This document shows, piece by piece, positions 43,150-51,058 of a stretch of DNA of 64,000 bases (positions are counted from its first letter, which is position 1; every line of letters begins with the position of its first letter). A program made the translations under genes and the position numbers. Source of the DNA: UBA2897 sp036733925 (GTDB lineage Bacteria; Bacillota; Negativicutes; Selenomonadales; Selenomonadaceae); assembly GCA_036733925.1 (NCBI GenBank), contig DAIMZO010000001.1, forward strand, positions 1 through 64,000, read 5' to 3'. The notes under the pieces were generated by a model. The model was given only the letters and a program-made list of their open reading frames with translations. It was not told where the DNA came from and searched no databases.

Positions 43150-44940
43150 ATGGGCAAGATGATTGAAGGACTGAACATCCCACGCGTGGAAGTCGATCCG
43201 GTTACCCTGCAGGTGCTCGGCGGCGCGTTCAAGATGGTTGCCCAGGAAATGGGCATGGTACTTTACCGGATGAGCTACTCGAGCATCATCCGCGAATCGG
43301 AGGATATCGGCGCCGGCATCGTCGACATCGTCGGCCGCCAGCTCTGCGAAAGCGAGAGCACGCCGATGCACGTCGGCTCAATCGGCGGCAACGTCAAGGG
43401 CATCCTGACGCGCTGGAAGCTTGAGGATATCCACGAAGGCGATATCTTCATCCACAACCATCCGTATTATGGCACGAGCCATTCGCCGGATATCCATATC
43501 TGCCTGCCAATCTTCTATCAGGGCAAGCTCATCAGCTTCTCCTGCGTGCAGGCGCATCTGCTCGACAACGGCTCGCATACGCCGGGCATGGATGTATTCG
43601 CCCGCGATATCTACGCGGAGACGCGCATCTACTACGGCCTGAAGCTCTACGACCGCGGGAAGAAGAACGACCAGCTCTGGCAGATGATTCTCGACAATGT
43701 GCGCACGCCGTCCATGAACGAGAATGACCTGAAGGCAATGATCGCTTCGGCGCGCCACGGCATCAAGCGCTTTACGGAGCTCGTCGATAAATACGGACTG
43801 GAAACCGTCTTTTCCGCCATCGAGGATTGGATGGATTATTCTGAGCGCATGCTGCGCAGCGCCATCGCGAAAGTACCGGATGGCACGTACTACGCAGAGG
43901 GCTGGCTGGATAACGACGGCATCAATCTCGACAAACCGCTGAAGGTCTGCACGACCACGACAATCCACGGCGACAGCCTGACCATCGACCTGACGGGCAG
44001 CGCGGACGAAGTATATACCGCCTTCAACTGTTCGTTTGAGGGGACAACCCGCACCTCCATCAACTACATCATGCACGCCTTGTTCCTCGATGACGATATC
44101 TACAAGCAGTATATCCCGCAGAACGACGGTATGCGCCGTCCGGTCGAGATCATCGCGCCGAAGGGCTGCATCTTCAACCCAAATTTCCCGCGCGCGACGT
44201 TCTCCCGCTTCAATCAGGCCAATCTGCTTGCGGACTGCGTCATGCGTTCCCTGGCGGATGTCATGCCGGAGCGCGTTTCGGCCGGTACCAGCGCGCATAT
44301 CCATTTCGTCAGCTACAACGGATTCAACAAGGAGAAAGGCGAATACTGGGTCTATCTGGAAGTCGATGAGGGTTCGTACGGCGGGCGCTATGGCAAAGAG
44401 GCCATCGATTCCTGCGACGCCCTCGTCGCGAATACGCGGAATGACCCGATCGAGGAGATTGAGTGGCACTATCCGCTGCGCGTCGAACGCTATGAGCTGA
44501 ATCCAGAAAAGGTCGCACCGGGTAAATGGCGCGGAGGCCTCGGCATCATCCGCGAAACGCGTTTCCTGCAGGAAGGCACCGTCACCTGTGAGGGCGACCG
44601 GCACATGGAGGCGCCGAAGGGCATCTTCGGCGGCATGGACGGCCATTCCGCCAGCATGACGAAGAACCCGGGCACGGATCACGCCGTCAGCCTGCAGGCA
44701 AAACTTTCCGATGAGGAATTCGGCAAGGGTGATGTCCTGCAGATCCGCACACCGTGCGGCGGCGGTTACGGCAATCCGCTCGAGCGCAACCCGAAGTCCG
44801 TGCTGTCCGACGTGCTCGATGACTTCACGGATATCGAGGACGCGCGCGAATCGTACGGTGTCGTCATCGACCCGGCGACGATGAAAATCGATGAAGCTGC
44901 CACGGAAAAGCTCCGTGCGGAACTGACGCAGGCAGGCTGA
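43150..44940 (+). CDS. hyuB: Hydantoinase/oxoprolinase family protein, subunit B
   Basis: The 596-residue HyuB-type subunit begins with the typical DPVTLQVLGGAFKMVAQEMG and SSIIRESEDIGAGIVD. The metal-site region HNHPYYGTSHSPDIHICLP, later FNCSFEGTTRTS and the C-terminal TPCGGGYGNPLERNP are all conserved. It partners HyuA. Its stop codon is followed at once by an unrelated gene remnant, so the downstream end of the operon has been rearranged. Confidence 0.88.
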   Translation: MGKMIEGLNIPRVEVDPVTLQVLGGAFKMVAQEMGMVLYRMSYSSIIRESEDIGAGIVDIVGRQLCESESTPMHVGSIGGNVKGILTRWKLEDIHEGDIFIHNHPYYGTSHSPDIHICLPIFYQGKLISFSCVQAHLLDNGSHTPGMDVFARDIYAETRIYYGLKLYDRGKKNDQLWQMILDNVRTPSMNENDLKAMIASARHGIKRFTELVDKYGLETVFSAIEDWMDYSERMLRSAIAKVPDGTYYAEGWLDNDGINLDKPLKVCTTTTIHGDSLTIDLTGSADEVYTAFNCSFEGTTRTSINYIMHALFLDDDIYKQYIPQNDGMRRPVEIIAPKGCIFNPNFPRATFSRFNQANLLADCVMRSLADVMPERVSAGTSAHIHFVSYNGFNKEKGEYWVYLEVDEGSYGGRYGKEAIDSCDALVANTRNDPIEEIEWHYPLRVERYELNPEKVAPGKWRGGLGIIRETRFLQEGTVTCEGDRHMEAPKGIFGGMDGHSASMTKNPGTDHAVSLQAKLSDEEFGKGDVLQIRTPCGGGYGNPLERNPKSVLSDVLDDFTDIEDARESYGVVIDPATMKIDEAATEKLRAELTQAG

Positions 44941-45141
44941 AACAGGCCGCGCAAAGAATGGGGCAATCCGCAGTACTACGACCTCTGCGTCAATACGAGC
45001 GGAAAAGCTCTGGACATCCTTTCCGAGCACATCATCGGCTACATCCAGATGAATCAGCCCGAATCCCCCACGCCGCTCAGCACAGAACCGGTTGCCGCAG
45101 CACCCGTAGATACGACCGCTCCCGCGGCCGAACTGGTCTGA
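44941..45141 (+). pseudogene. C-terminal remnant of a cytidylate kinase-like protein
   Basis: The 66 codons starting right after the hyuB stop read K-E-W-G-N-P-Q-Y-Y-D-L-C-V-N-T-S-G and S-E-H-I-I-G-Y-I-Q, resembling the last strand and helix of cytidylate kinase-like (AAA_26) proteins, then a low-complexity P/A/T tail. No start codon, RBS or nucleotide-binding loop remains. It is probably the end of a gene lost by deletion. Confidence 0.45.
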
Positions 45142-45160
45142 ATGCTGACATAGTTCCACA

Positions 45161-45209
45161 AAAAGATGGTGTGCCAGAATGCTTCTGCATTTTGGCACAC
45201 CATCTTTTA
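45161..45209. terminator. Bidirectional terminator between the hyuB side and the PTS genes
   Basis: A 22-base-pair stem (45161-45182 with 45187-45208; AAAAGATGGTGTGCC type) with A and T runs at both ends serves the convergent transcripts. Confidence 0.85.
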
Positions 45210-45269
45210 TTGCCTCTGCATATTTTACCCGATGGAGATATTTTTCGGAAAGTGTCAAGCCACGATGAA

Positions 45270-46616
45270 TCAGGCTTTTGCCGGATCCTTTATCAATTTG
45301 CTGGCGATGCAGACCAGTGCAAGGAAGCCGAAGATACCGACAATCAGGGCCGCTTCACCGAGGGCGCCGATATTGCCGAGGATGATGCCCGGGATGAGGT
45401 AGTCCGTATCGGCGAACGTCGAGCTGGCAAGGCTGAGATTGCCGAGAACCGGCAGGATGAAGAGTGGGAGCCAGCTGATCAGGAGACTGTTGACGGCAGC
45501 GCCGATGATGGCACCGCGGCGGCCACCAAAGGCATTGCCGTAAATCGCAGCGGCAGCACCGCAGAAGAAGTGTCCGACAACACCCGGGATGATGACGACG
45601 GTGCCGAGCGCGACCATGCCGAACATGGAGAGAGTGCCGACAATGAAGCTGACAAAGAAGCCGAGCAGTACAGCATTCGGAGCGTACGGGAAGATGATCG
45701 GTACATCCAGTGCTGGTTTCGAATTCGGCACCAGCTTCATGGCGATGCCCTGGAAAGCAGGGACGATTTCAGCTAAGATCATGCGGACGCCCTGCAGGAC
45801 GACGGCAAAACCCGCTGCAAAAGTACCAGCCTGAACGATGGCATAAACGAGATAATTCGTGCCTTTGCTGAGGTTCGTCTCGACGAATTCCTGTCCGGTC
45901 ATCAGGGCGAGAATGAGGTAGACGATGGCCATGACAATCGTGATGGATACCGTGGAATCGCGCAGGAAGGACATGCTTTTCGGCACGTTGATATCTTCCG
46001 TGCTGTGTTCCTTATTGCCGAACCATTTTCCGCACCAGCCGGCGAGCGCATAGCCGATATTGCCCGTGTGGCCCATGGCGACGGTATCGCCACCCGTGAT
46101 GGCGCGCATGAAAGGCTGGCAGAGAGCCGGGGTCACCGTCAGCAATGTACCTTCGAAAATGCCGCCGAGGATGATGGTGAAGATACCCGTGCCGAAACCG
46201 GCCGAAACGAGGATGACAGCAGTCAGGCAAGAGACATAGAGCATGGCCTGACCGGTCAGGAAGATGTTTTTGAATTTCGTGAAACGGGCCAATGCGATAT
46301 TGACCAGCATGCCGACGAACATAATCATGGCCGTTACAGAGCCGTAATCGACCAATGCGATGGCTACAACGGCCTCATTGCTCGGGACAACGCCTTGGAC
46401 ACCTAGAGAGAACTGGAACATCTTGGCAAATGGATCCAGCGAATTCACGATAATGCCGGCACCGCCTGTTAAAATCAGGAAGCCCGCAAATGTCTTGATA
46501 CCGCCCTGAATGACCTGTGTCGTCTTTTTGTGCTGCAGGATCAGTCCAAGAACGGCTAACAGGCCGACGAGAAGTGCCGGGGTCTGGACAATGCTGACAA
46601 AGAGATTCTGAATCAT
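45270..46616 (-). CDS. ulaA: PTS ascorbate-type transporter, EIIC subunit
   Basis: The 448-residue inner-membrane sugar channel belongs to the UlaA (SgaT) family, with about eleven hydrophobic segments. LTGGAGIIVNSLDPF, GGDTVAMGHTGNIGY and GRRGAIIGAAVNSLL are typical of ascorbate-PTS EIIC. It works with the separate EIIB and EIIA proteins encoded upstream in the order EIIA-EIIB-EIIC. The substrate may be ascorbate or another sugar acid; no ascorbate catabolic genes accompany it. Confidence 0.9.
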   Translation of the reverse strand: MIQNLFVSIVQTPALLVGLLAVLGLILQHKKTTQVIQGGIKTFAGFLILTGGAGIIVNSLDPFAKMFQFSLGVQGVVPSNEAVVAIALVDYGSVTAMIMFVGMLVNIALARFTKFKNIFLTGQAMLYVSCLTAVILVSAGFGTGIFTIILGGIFEGTLLTVTPALCQPFMRAITGGDTVAMGHTGNIGYALAGWCGKWFGNKEHSTEDINVPKSMSFLRDSTVSITIVMAIVYLILALMTGQEFVETNLSKGTNYLVYAIVQAGTFAAGFAVVLQGVRMILAEIVPAFQGIAMKLVPNSKPALDVPIIFPYAPNAVLLGFFVSFIVGTLSMFGMVALGTVVIIPGVVGHFFCGAAAAIYGNAFGGRRGAIIGAAVNSLLISWLPLFILPVLGNLSLASSTFADTDYLIPGIILGNIGALGEAALIVGIFGFLALVCIASKLIKDPAKA

Positions 46617-46645
46617 GATTTAGCCTCCTTCCTGATGTCTATGCA

Positions 46646-46942
46646 TCAATCATGCGCAATGCTGTTATCGTCCAAGATCTTATTGACTGCCTCTTTGATT
46701 TCGTTCTGATCAATCAGGCTGTTCAACAGGACAACGCGGTCAGAAGGAAGCATGGAGACGGCATCGCCAAGCGTCTTCTCTACGAAGAAATAGTCCGCCA
46801 TATCCGCGGTCGTGCTGCCAACATCGGAATGCTCCACGGAGATTTCGTCCGTGACATTTTCCGCATGGAGCAGGTTCTGGATGTTCATCTGAACCATGAA
46901 GCTGCTGCCGAGACCAGACTGGCAAATGCATAAGAATTTCAT
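46646..46942 (-). CDS. ulaB: PTS ascorbate-type transporter, EIIB subunit
   Basis: The 98-residue phosphocarrier has C7 in C-Q-S-G-L-G-S-S, which takes the phosphoryl group from EIIA and passes it to the incoming sugar on UlaA. The start at 46942 has GGGGAGGA upstream; a longer frame to 46963 precedes this RBS. It belongs to the lactose/galactitol-ascorbate EIIB superfamily. Confidence 0.88.
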   Translation of the reverse strand: MKFLCICQSGLGSSFMVQMNIQNLLHAENVTDEISVEHSDVGSTTADMADYFFVEKTLGDAVSMLPSDRVVLLNSLIDQNEIKEAVNKILDDNSIAHD

Positions 46943-47003
46943 TTTTTGTTCCTCCCCAATCAAATACCTATCTGCATGATGAAAGTAATTCTGGATCTAT
47001 GTT

Positions 47004-47441
47004 TCAGCTGTTGAGAATATGAAGCAGATCCTGCTTGGAATCTGCCGCGAGAACTTTTTTCAGGAATGCGCTGTCCATCAGAAGGACAGCCAATTTCTGG
47101 ATCAACTCGATGTGGCTTTTGCTATCTGGCGTGGCCAGAAAAATCCAAAGCCTTGCCTTGTGCGCGGCATCATCGAGCAGCGCAGCTGGATTCTTTGAAA
47201 GAAGCAGTGCCATAGACGCTTTTTTTGTGCTTGGCAACGGTCTTGCATGCGCGAGAACGATATCCGGCCCGATATTCATATAAGGCCCTTTCTCTAAGCA
47301 TGTATGGATGATTTCATCTACATAATCTTGAGCAATCACCCCGTCATCCAAGAGCGGTTTCCCAGCCATCCGGATCATATCTTTCCAGGATATGTCCGGC
47401 TGGTCGGTATATTGCACATAACGATCATTGAAAAGCCCCAT
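47004..47441 (-). CDS. ulaC: PTS ascorbate/mannitol-type EIIA subunit
   Basis: The 145-residue EIIA (fructose/mannitol superfamily) has the phospho-histidine H65 in VLAHARPLPS. It accepts phosphate from HPr and gives it to EIIB. First gene of the minus-strand PTS operon; RBS AAAGGGGGAA precedes it, and it is divergent from a PRD-type activator gene. Confidence 0.88.
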   Translation of the reverse strand: MGLFNDRYVQYTDQPDISWKDMIRMAGKPLLDDGVIAQDYVDEIIHTCLEKGPYMNIGPDIVLAHARPLPSTKKASMALLLSKNPAALLDDAAHKARLWIFLATPDSKSHIELIQKLAVLLMDSAFLKKVLAADSKQDLLHILNS

Positions 47442-47493
47442 TTGCTATTTCCCCCTTTCTTCTATCGCGATTTATCTTACATTGCTTATGATA

Positions 47494-47522
47494 CTATACT
47501 ATTCGATTTACAGCAAGTGCAA
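47494..47522 (-). promoter_or_regulatory. Promoter of the PTS operon
   Basis: On the minus strand TTGCAC and TATAGT are about 18 bases apart, in the gap shared with the divergent activator gene. Confidence 0.5.
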
Positions 47523-47544
47523 TACGATATTGACAAAAGTGCAA
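47515..47544. promoter_or_regulatory. Direct repeats AAGTGCAA in the PTS/activator intergenic region
   Basis: AAGTGCAA occurs at 47515-47522 and again at 47537-47544, exactly 22 bases (two helical turns) apart. It overlaps the promoters of both divergent units. This is a likely binding site of the PRD activator. Confidence 0.45.
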
Positions 47545-47559
47545 AAATTGAACTACTAT
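47530..47559 (+). promoter_or_regulatory. Promoter of the PRD activator gene
   Basis: TTGACA (47530-47535), an 18-base spacer and TACTAT (47554-47559). Confidence 0.65.
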
Positions 47560-47586
47560 AGAAAAAAAGGATTTTTGGAGGGAAAA

Positions 47587-49683
47587 ATGATTGCATTCTG
47601 CAGCTATAAAAATGGGAATAGACTGCTCAGCCTGCTCCTGCAGTCCGGGCATGCCATATCGATGGAGGGGCTGGAAGAAGCCTTGGGACTTTCTCGCCGC
47701 AGTATCCTTTATCTGATCAAGAAGGTAAATCGTGCTTTAGATGCCGGAGATATCCCGTCCATCCAGAATAAAAAGGGGCAGGGCTATTTCCTGACGGACG
47801 CATCCCGGCAGCTGCTTTCTGTCTACGATACAGAACATGATGAGATGAATATCCTGACGCAGCCCAAGAAATGGCATATCCCGCTGAAGGATCTCCGACG
47901 CGATGAACGCGATCTCTTGATCTGTTACATCCTCATCACGCAGCCGCCGGTATCCATACAGACATTCATGGGCATTTTTCAGGTATCCAGGAATACGATC
48001 CTGCAGGAACTTCGTCATCTTCAGGAACAGGGTGATGCGTCGCCTCTCTTCAAGATTGAAGTGACTTCGTCTGGCAGGATTGCGGCAGGCAGCGAACTGC
48101 AGCAAAGAAGATGGATTATCGAAAATCTTCCTGCAGTCCTGCGTTTATTGGAACGATATTACACGCTGCGCACGAGTGCGGATATTCCTGCTATTCTGCA
48201 GTCCTATGAAAGCATGATGGGCAGTCATCTGACGGATGATTCTCGTCATTTCATGACGTATTTTCTTTCCTGGTATGATGTCCGGTTATCCGGAAAGCAT
48301 CTCCTGCCAGCATCAAGCGATATTCCGGAAGAGCAGGATGCCTTGCTCATGGACTGGGCATCCGCCTTTTTTGCACGGCATGATCTGACGGATCCACAGG
48401 AATGCAAGTATTTATGCACGGTCATGAACTTGCAGGCCTGTGCATCGATTACGCAGAAAACGGCGCTCTACGATAAACTGCATAGATCTGCGGAATCCCT
48501 TACAGAACGATTCGAATCCTTGACTGGCATGACAATCGGTGAGAATCGCAAGACGCTCATCGACCGGTTGACCGTTCATCTGATTTCAGCCTATCATCGT
48601 CTGAGGAATCATATCCAGTATCATAACCCGATGCTGGATAGCATAAAAAAAGAATATCAGAATTTATTCTATATCACGCAGGCAGCTGTGCGATCACAGG
48701 AAAACCTTTGGCAGGCTCATTTTTCGGATGATGAAATCGCCTTGATTGCCACGTATTTTGGCGGAGAATTATTGAGCGGCAAAGGGAAGGAAGAATCCCG
48801 CCAGATCCTGGTGGTCTGTTCCAGCGGCATCGGTACGTCGCAATTCCTTTTGCTGCAGCTCCGTGAACGGTATCCGAAGCTGCAGTTCACCGGCCCTCTG
48901 AGCACGTCGGAATGCCTGAAGATGTCCCTGCAGGACGTCGGCCTGATTATCACCACGACCTCTTTGCAGCTGTTTACAGGTGTGCCGTGCCCCATTATGA
49001 AGGTTTCGCCGCTTCCTGCTGAGCGGGAATGGGAAGCTCTGCACAGTCGCCTGGTGGAACTGGATTTCCCGATTCATTCGCATCTTCGAGAGAGTGTCAG
49101 AAGCCTGATCCGCATCATATCCGATTACGCGCGGATTGAGGATGTGGAAGGCTTGCAGCATGCGCTCAGCAGGTATCTCTATCAGAAAAATCATTATGCA
49201 TCCGGGCAGCAGATGAATCTGGATACCGATTCTCTGCTGAAATATGTCACTTATTGCAATAACGGAAAAGATGATCCGGAGAATAGCAAAGGTGGATCCT
49301 ATTGGAAAACAGCAATCCGATTTTCCTGTCAATCGTTATTGCAGGGGCATTTCATCATCCAACCATACATCGACCGCATTCTGAAGCTTTTATCGCGGTA
49401 CGGGGATTACATGATCCTCGGGAAGGGTGTATTATTGGCACATGCAAAAACCAAAGACGGCGTTCTTTCCAGCTCGGCTTCTCTTACCTTATTCCGCAAT
49501 CCCGTCATGATGCAAAGCGGCAAAGAAGTCCGTTGCATCATCTGCCTTGCCCCGCAGAATCAGACCGACCATACCGGATTTCTGGCAATATTGCTGCAGA
49601 GGCTGAATGACGCATCCTGGTGCCAGAAATTTTTCTCTATCCGCGGCCAGAAGGAACTGGAGAATTTTATCTGGAATGGATAA
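47587..49683 (+). CDS. BglG/MtlR-type transcription activator with PRD, EIIB and EIIA domains
   Basis: The 698-residue regulator contains an N-terminal winged helix (about residues 10-75, EEALGLSRRSILYLIKKVN), a second HTH-like segment (about 105-150), PTS regulation domains (about 200-400), an EIIB-like domain with C411 in VVCSSGIGTS, and an EIIA-like domain with H619 in LLAHAKT. Phosphorylation by PTS proteins would switch its activity, so it should activate the divergent ulaCBA-like operon when substrate is transported. ATG 47587 with GGAGGGA upstream is preferred to earlier in-frame codons that lie in the promoter. Confidence 0.88.
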   Translation: MIAFCSYKNGNRLLSLLLQSGHAISMEGLEEALGLSRRSILYLIKKVNRALDAGDIPSIQNKKGQGYFLTDASRQLLSVYDTEHDEMNILTQPKKWHIPLKDLRRDERDLLICYILITQPPVSIQTFMGIFQVSRNTILQELRHLQEQGDASPLFKIEVTSSGRIAAGSELQQRRWIIENLPAVLRLLERYYTLRTSADIPAILQSYESMMGSHLTDDSRHFMTYFLSWYDVRLSGKHLLPASSDIPEEQDALLMDWASAFFARHDLTDPQECKYLCTVMNLQACASITQKTALYDKLHRSAESLTERFESLTGMTIGENRKTLIDRLTVHLISAYHRLRNHIQYHNPMLDSIKKEYQNLFYITQAAVRSQENLWQAHFSDDEIALIATYFGGELLSGKGKEESRQILVVCSSGIGTSQFLLLQLRERYPKLQFTGPLSTSECLKMSLQDVGLIITTTSLQLFTGVPCPIMKVSPLPAEREWEALHSRLVELDFPIHSHLRESVRSLIRIISDYARIEDVEGLQHALSRYLYQKNHYASGQQMNLDTDSLLKYVTYCNNGKDDPENSKGGSYWKTAIRFSCQSLLQGHFIIQPYIDRILKLLSRYGDYMILGKGVLLAHAKTKDGVLSSSASLTLFRNPVMMQSGKEVRCIICLAPQNQTDHTGFLAILLQRLNDASWCQKFFSIRGQKELENFIWNG

Positions 49684-49777
49684 AGCAATGTGTTCTTCTG
49701 TCTTTTTTGGTATGATGGAGACAGGAAAGAACACTGCCCGATACACAGTGGACGGTAAGGGAATATTGTTTCAAGCA

Positions 49778-49806
49778 TTGCATTTTGAGCAGAGTTGGAC
49801 TATAAT
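49778..49806 (+). promoter_or_regulatory. Promoter of the thiamine (thiazole) operon
   Basis: TTGCAT (49778-49783), a 17-base spacer and TATAAT (49801-49806). Confidence 0.75.
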
Positions 49807-49824
49807 AGAAAAGAAAATTGTATA

Positions 49825-49930
49825 GCACGGGGAGCCTGCAGGGGACGGTCGTCCTCCGAGCGGCTGAGAGGGCAGTGGAGCTGCCGACCCGGAACCTGAT
49901 TTGGATAATGCCAACGTAGGGAGTGCAGGA
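49825..49930 (+). ncRNA. TPP riboswitch (THI element)
   Basis: The conserved features are all present: CACGGGGAGCC at the 5' side, GGCTGAGAGG, the GACCCGGAACCTGATTTGG block and the 3' AACGTAGGGAGTG. Binding of thiamine pyrophosphate should turn off the downstream thiS-G-H-E genes through the terminator that follows. Confidence 0.95.
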
Positions 49931-49946
49931 ATTTTGCAAGAAGCGG

Positions 49947-49975
49947 AGACCGTCCAGATTGGGGCGGTCTTTTTG
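49947..49975 (+). terminator. Riboswitch-controlled terminator
   Basis: AGACCGTCC (49947-49955) pairs with GGGGCGGTCT, followed by a T run. Its 5' arm can also pair with GGACGGTC at about 49842-49849 in the riboswitch, giving a mutually exclusive fold. Confidence 0.8.
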
Positions 49976-50017
49976 ATAGAGAAAGTCTGGCGTTGCCTCG
50001 AAAAAGGAGAGAGCGAT

Positions 50018-50215
50018 ATGGTGAAAATCAATGGCGAGATGGAGCAGGCGGCGGGAAAAAGCGTCGCGGCGTACCTCGAAGAGGCCGGCTATGACAGCCG
50101 CGCCGTCGCGGTCGAGCGCAATGAGGTCATCCTGCCGAAGGAGCAGTATGCTTCGACGTTGCTGGCGGACGGCGATACGGTGGAGATCGTCTGCTTCATG
50201 GGCGGCGGCTGCTGA
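50018..50215 (+). CDS. thiS: Sulfur carrier protein ThiS
   Basis: The 65-residue beta-grasp carrier for thiazole synthesis has the usual V-K-I-N-G-E start and L-A-D-G-D-T-V-E-I-V region. It ends CFMGGGC: the expected diglycine is followed by an extra Gly-Cys or Cys, so trimming or an unusual activation may be needed. RBS AAAAAGGAGAGAG is good. No ThiF is encoded in this operon; the E1-like enzyme at 16995 is the only candidate in the window. Confidence 0.88.
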   Translation: MVKINGEMEQAAGKSVAAYLEEAGYDSRAVAVERNEVILPKEQYASTLLADGDTVEIVCFMGGGC

Positions 50216-50265
50216 AAAGCTTGCCGCTGGCATCTTGGTGAAACGGAAGAGGAAGGAAAATCGAT

Positions 50266-51045
50266 ATGGATCAGAATGAGGAAGATGTGCTGGAACTCGG
50301 CGGACGGAAATTCCATTCGCGCTTTATTCTCGGCTCGGGGAAGTATTCGCTGAAGCTCATCGAGGCGGCGGTGAAGGATGCGGGCGCGGAGCTCGTGACG
50401 GTCGCCGTGCGCCGCGCGAACACGAAGGAGCATGAGAATATCCTCGACTACGTGCCGGAGGGCGTGACGCTGTTGCCGAATACGTCCGGCGCGCGCACGG
50501 CGGACGAGGCCGTGCGCATCGCGCATCTCGCGCGCGAGCTCGGCTGCGGGGATTTCGTGAAGATTGAGATCATGCGCGACACGAAGTACCTGCTGCCGGA
50601 TAACGAGGCGACAATCCGGGCAACGGAGACGCTCGCCAAGGAAGGCTTCATCGTGCTGCCCTACATGTATCCGGATCTCAACACGGCGCGCGACCTCGTG
50701 GATGCGGGCGCGGCCGCGGTCATGCCGCTCGCGGCGCCGATCGGTTCGAACAAGGGCCTTGTGACGAAGGAGTTCATCCAGATCCTGATCGATGAGATTG
50801 ACCTGCCAATCATCGTGGACGCGGGCATCGGCAGCCCGGCGCAGGCCTGCGAGGCCATGCAGATGGGCGCGGCCGCGGTCATGGCGAACACGGCGCTCGC
50901 GACGGCCGGCGACCTGCCGCTCATGGCCTCGGCGTTCCGCGAGGCGATTTCGGCGGGGCGCAAGGCGTACCGCGCCGGGCTTGGCCGCGTGCTCTCGCGC
51001 GGCGCGTCCGCGTCGGATCCACTGACGGGATTCCTGCGGGACTGA
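50266..51045 (+). CDS. thiG: Thiazole synthase
   Basis: The 259-residue TIM-barrel enzyme condenses DXP, iminoacetate and ThiS thiocarboxylate to the thiazole phosphate. The SRFILGSGKY start, the Schiff-base lysine in FVKIEIM, PYMYPDLNTARDL and VDAGIGSPAQA are conserved. It is encoded between thiS and thiH, under TPP riboswitch control. Confidence 0.95.
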   Translation: MDQNEEDVLELGGRKFHSRFILGSGKYSLKLIEAAVKDAGAELVTVAVRRANTKEHENILDYVPEGVTLLPNTSGARTADEAVRIAHLARELGCGDFVKIEIMRDTKYLLPDNEATIRATETLAKEGFIVLPYMYPDLNTARDLVDAGAAAVMPLAAPIGSNKGLVTKEFIQILIDEIDLPIIVDAGIGSPAQACEAMQMGAAAVMANTALATAGDLPLMASAFREAISAGRKAYRAGLGRVLSRGASASDPLTGFLRD

Positions 51046-51058
51046 GGAGGGCGGCAGC

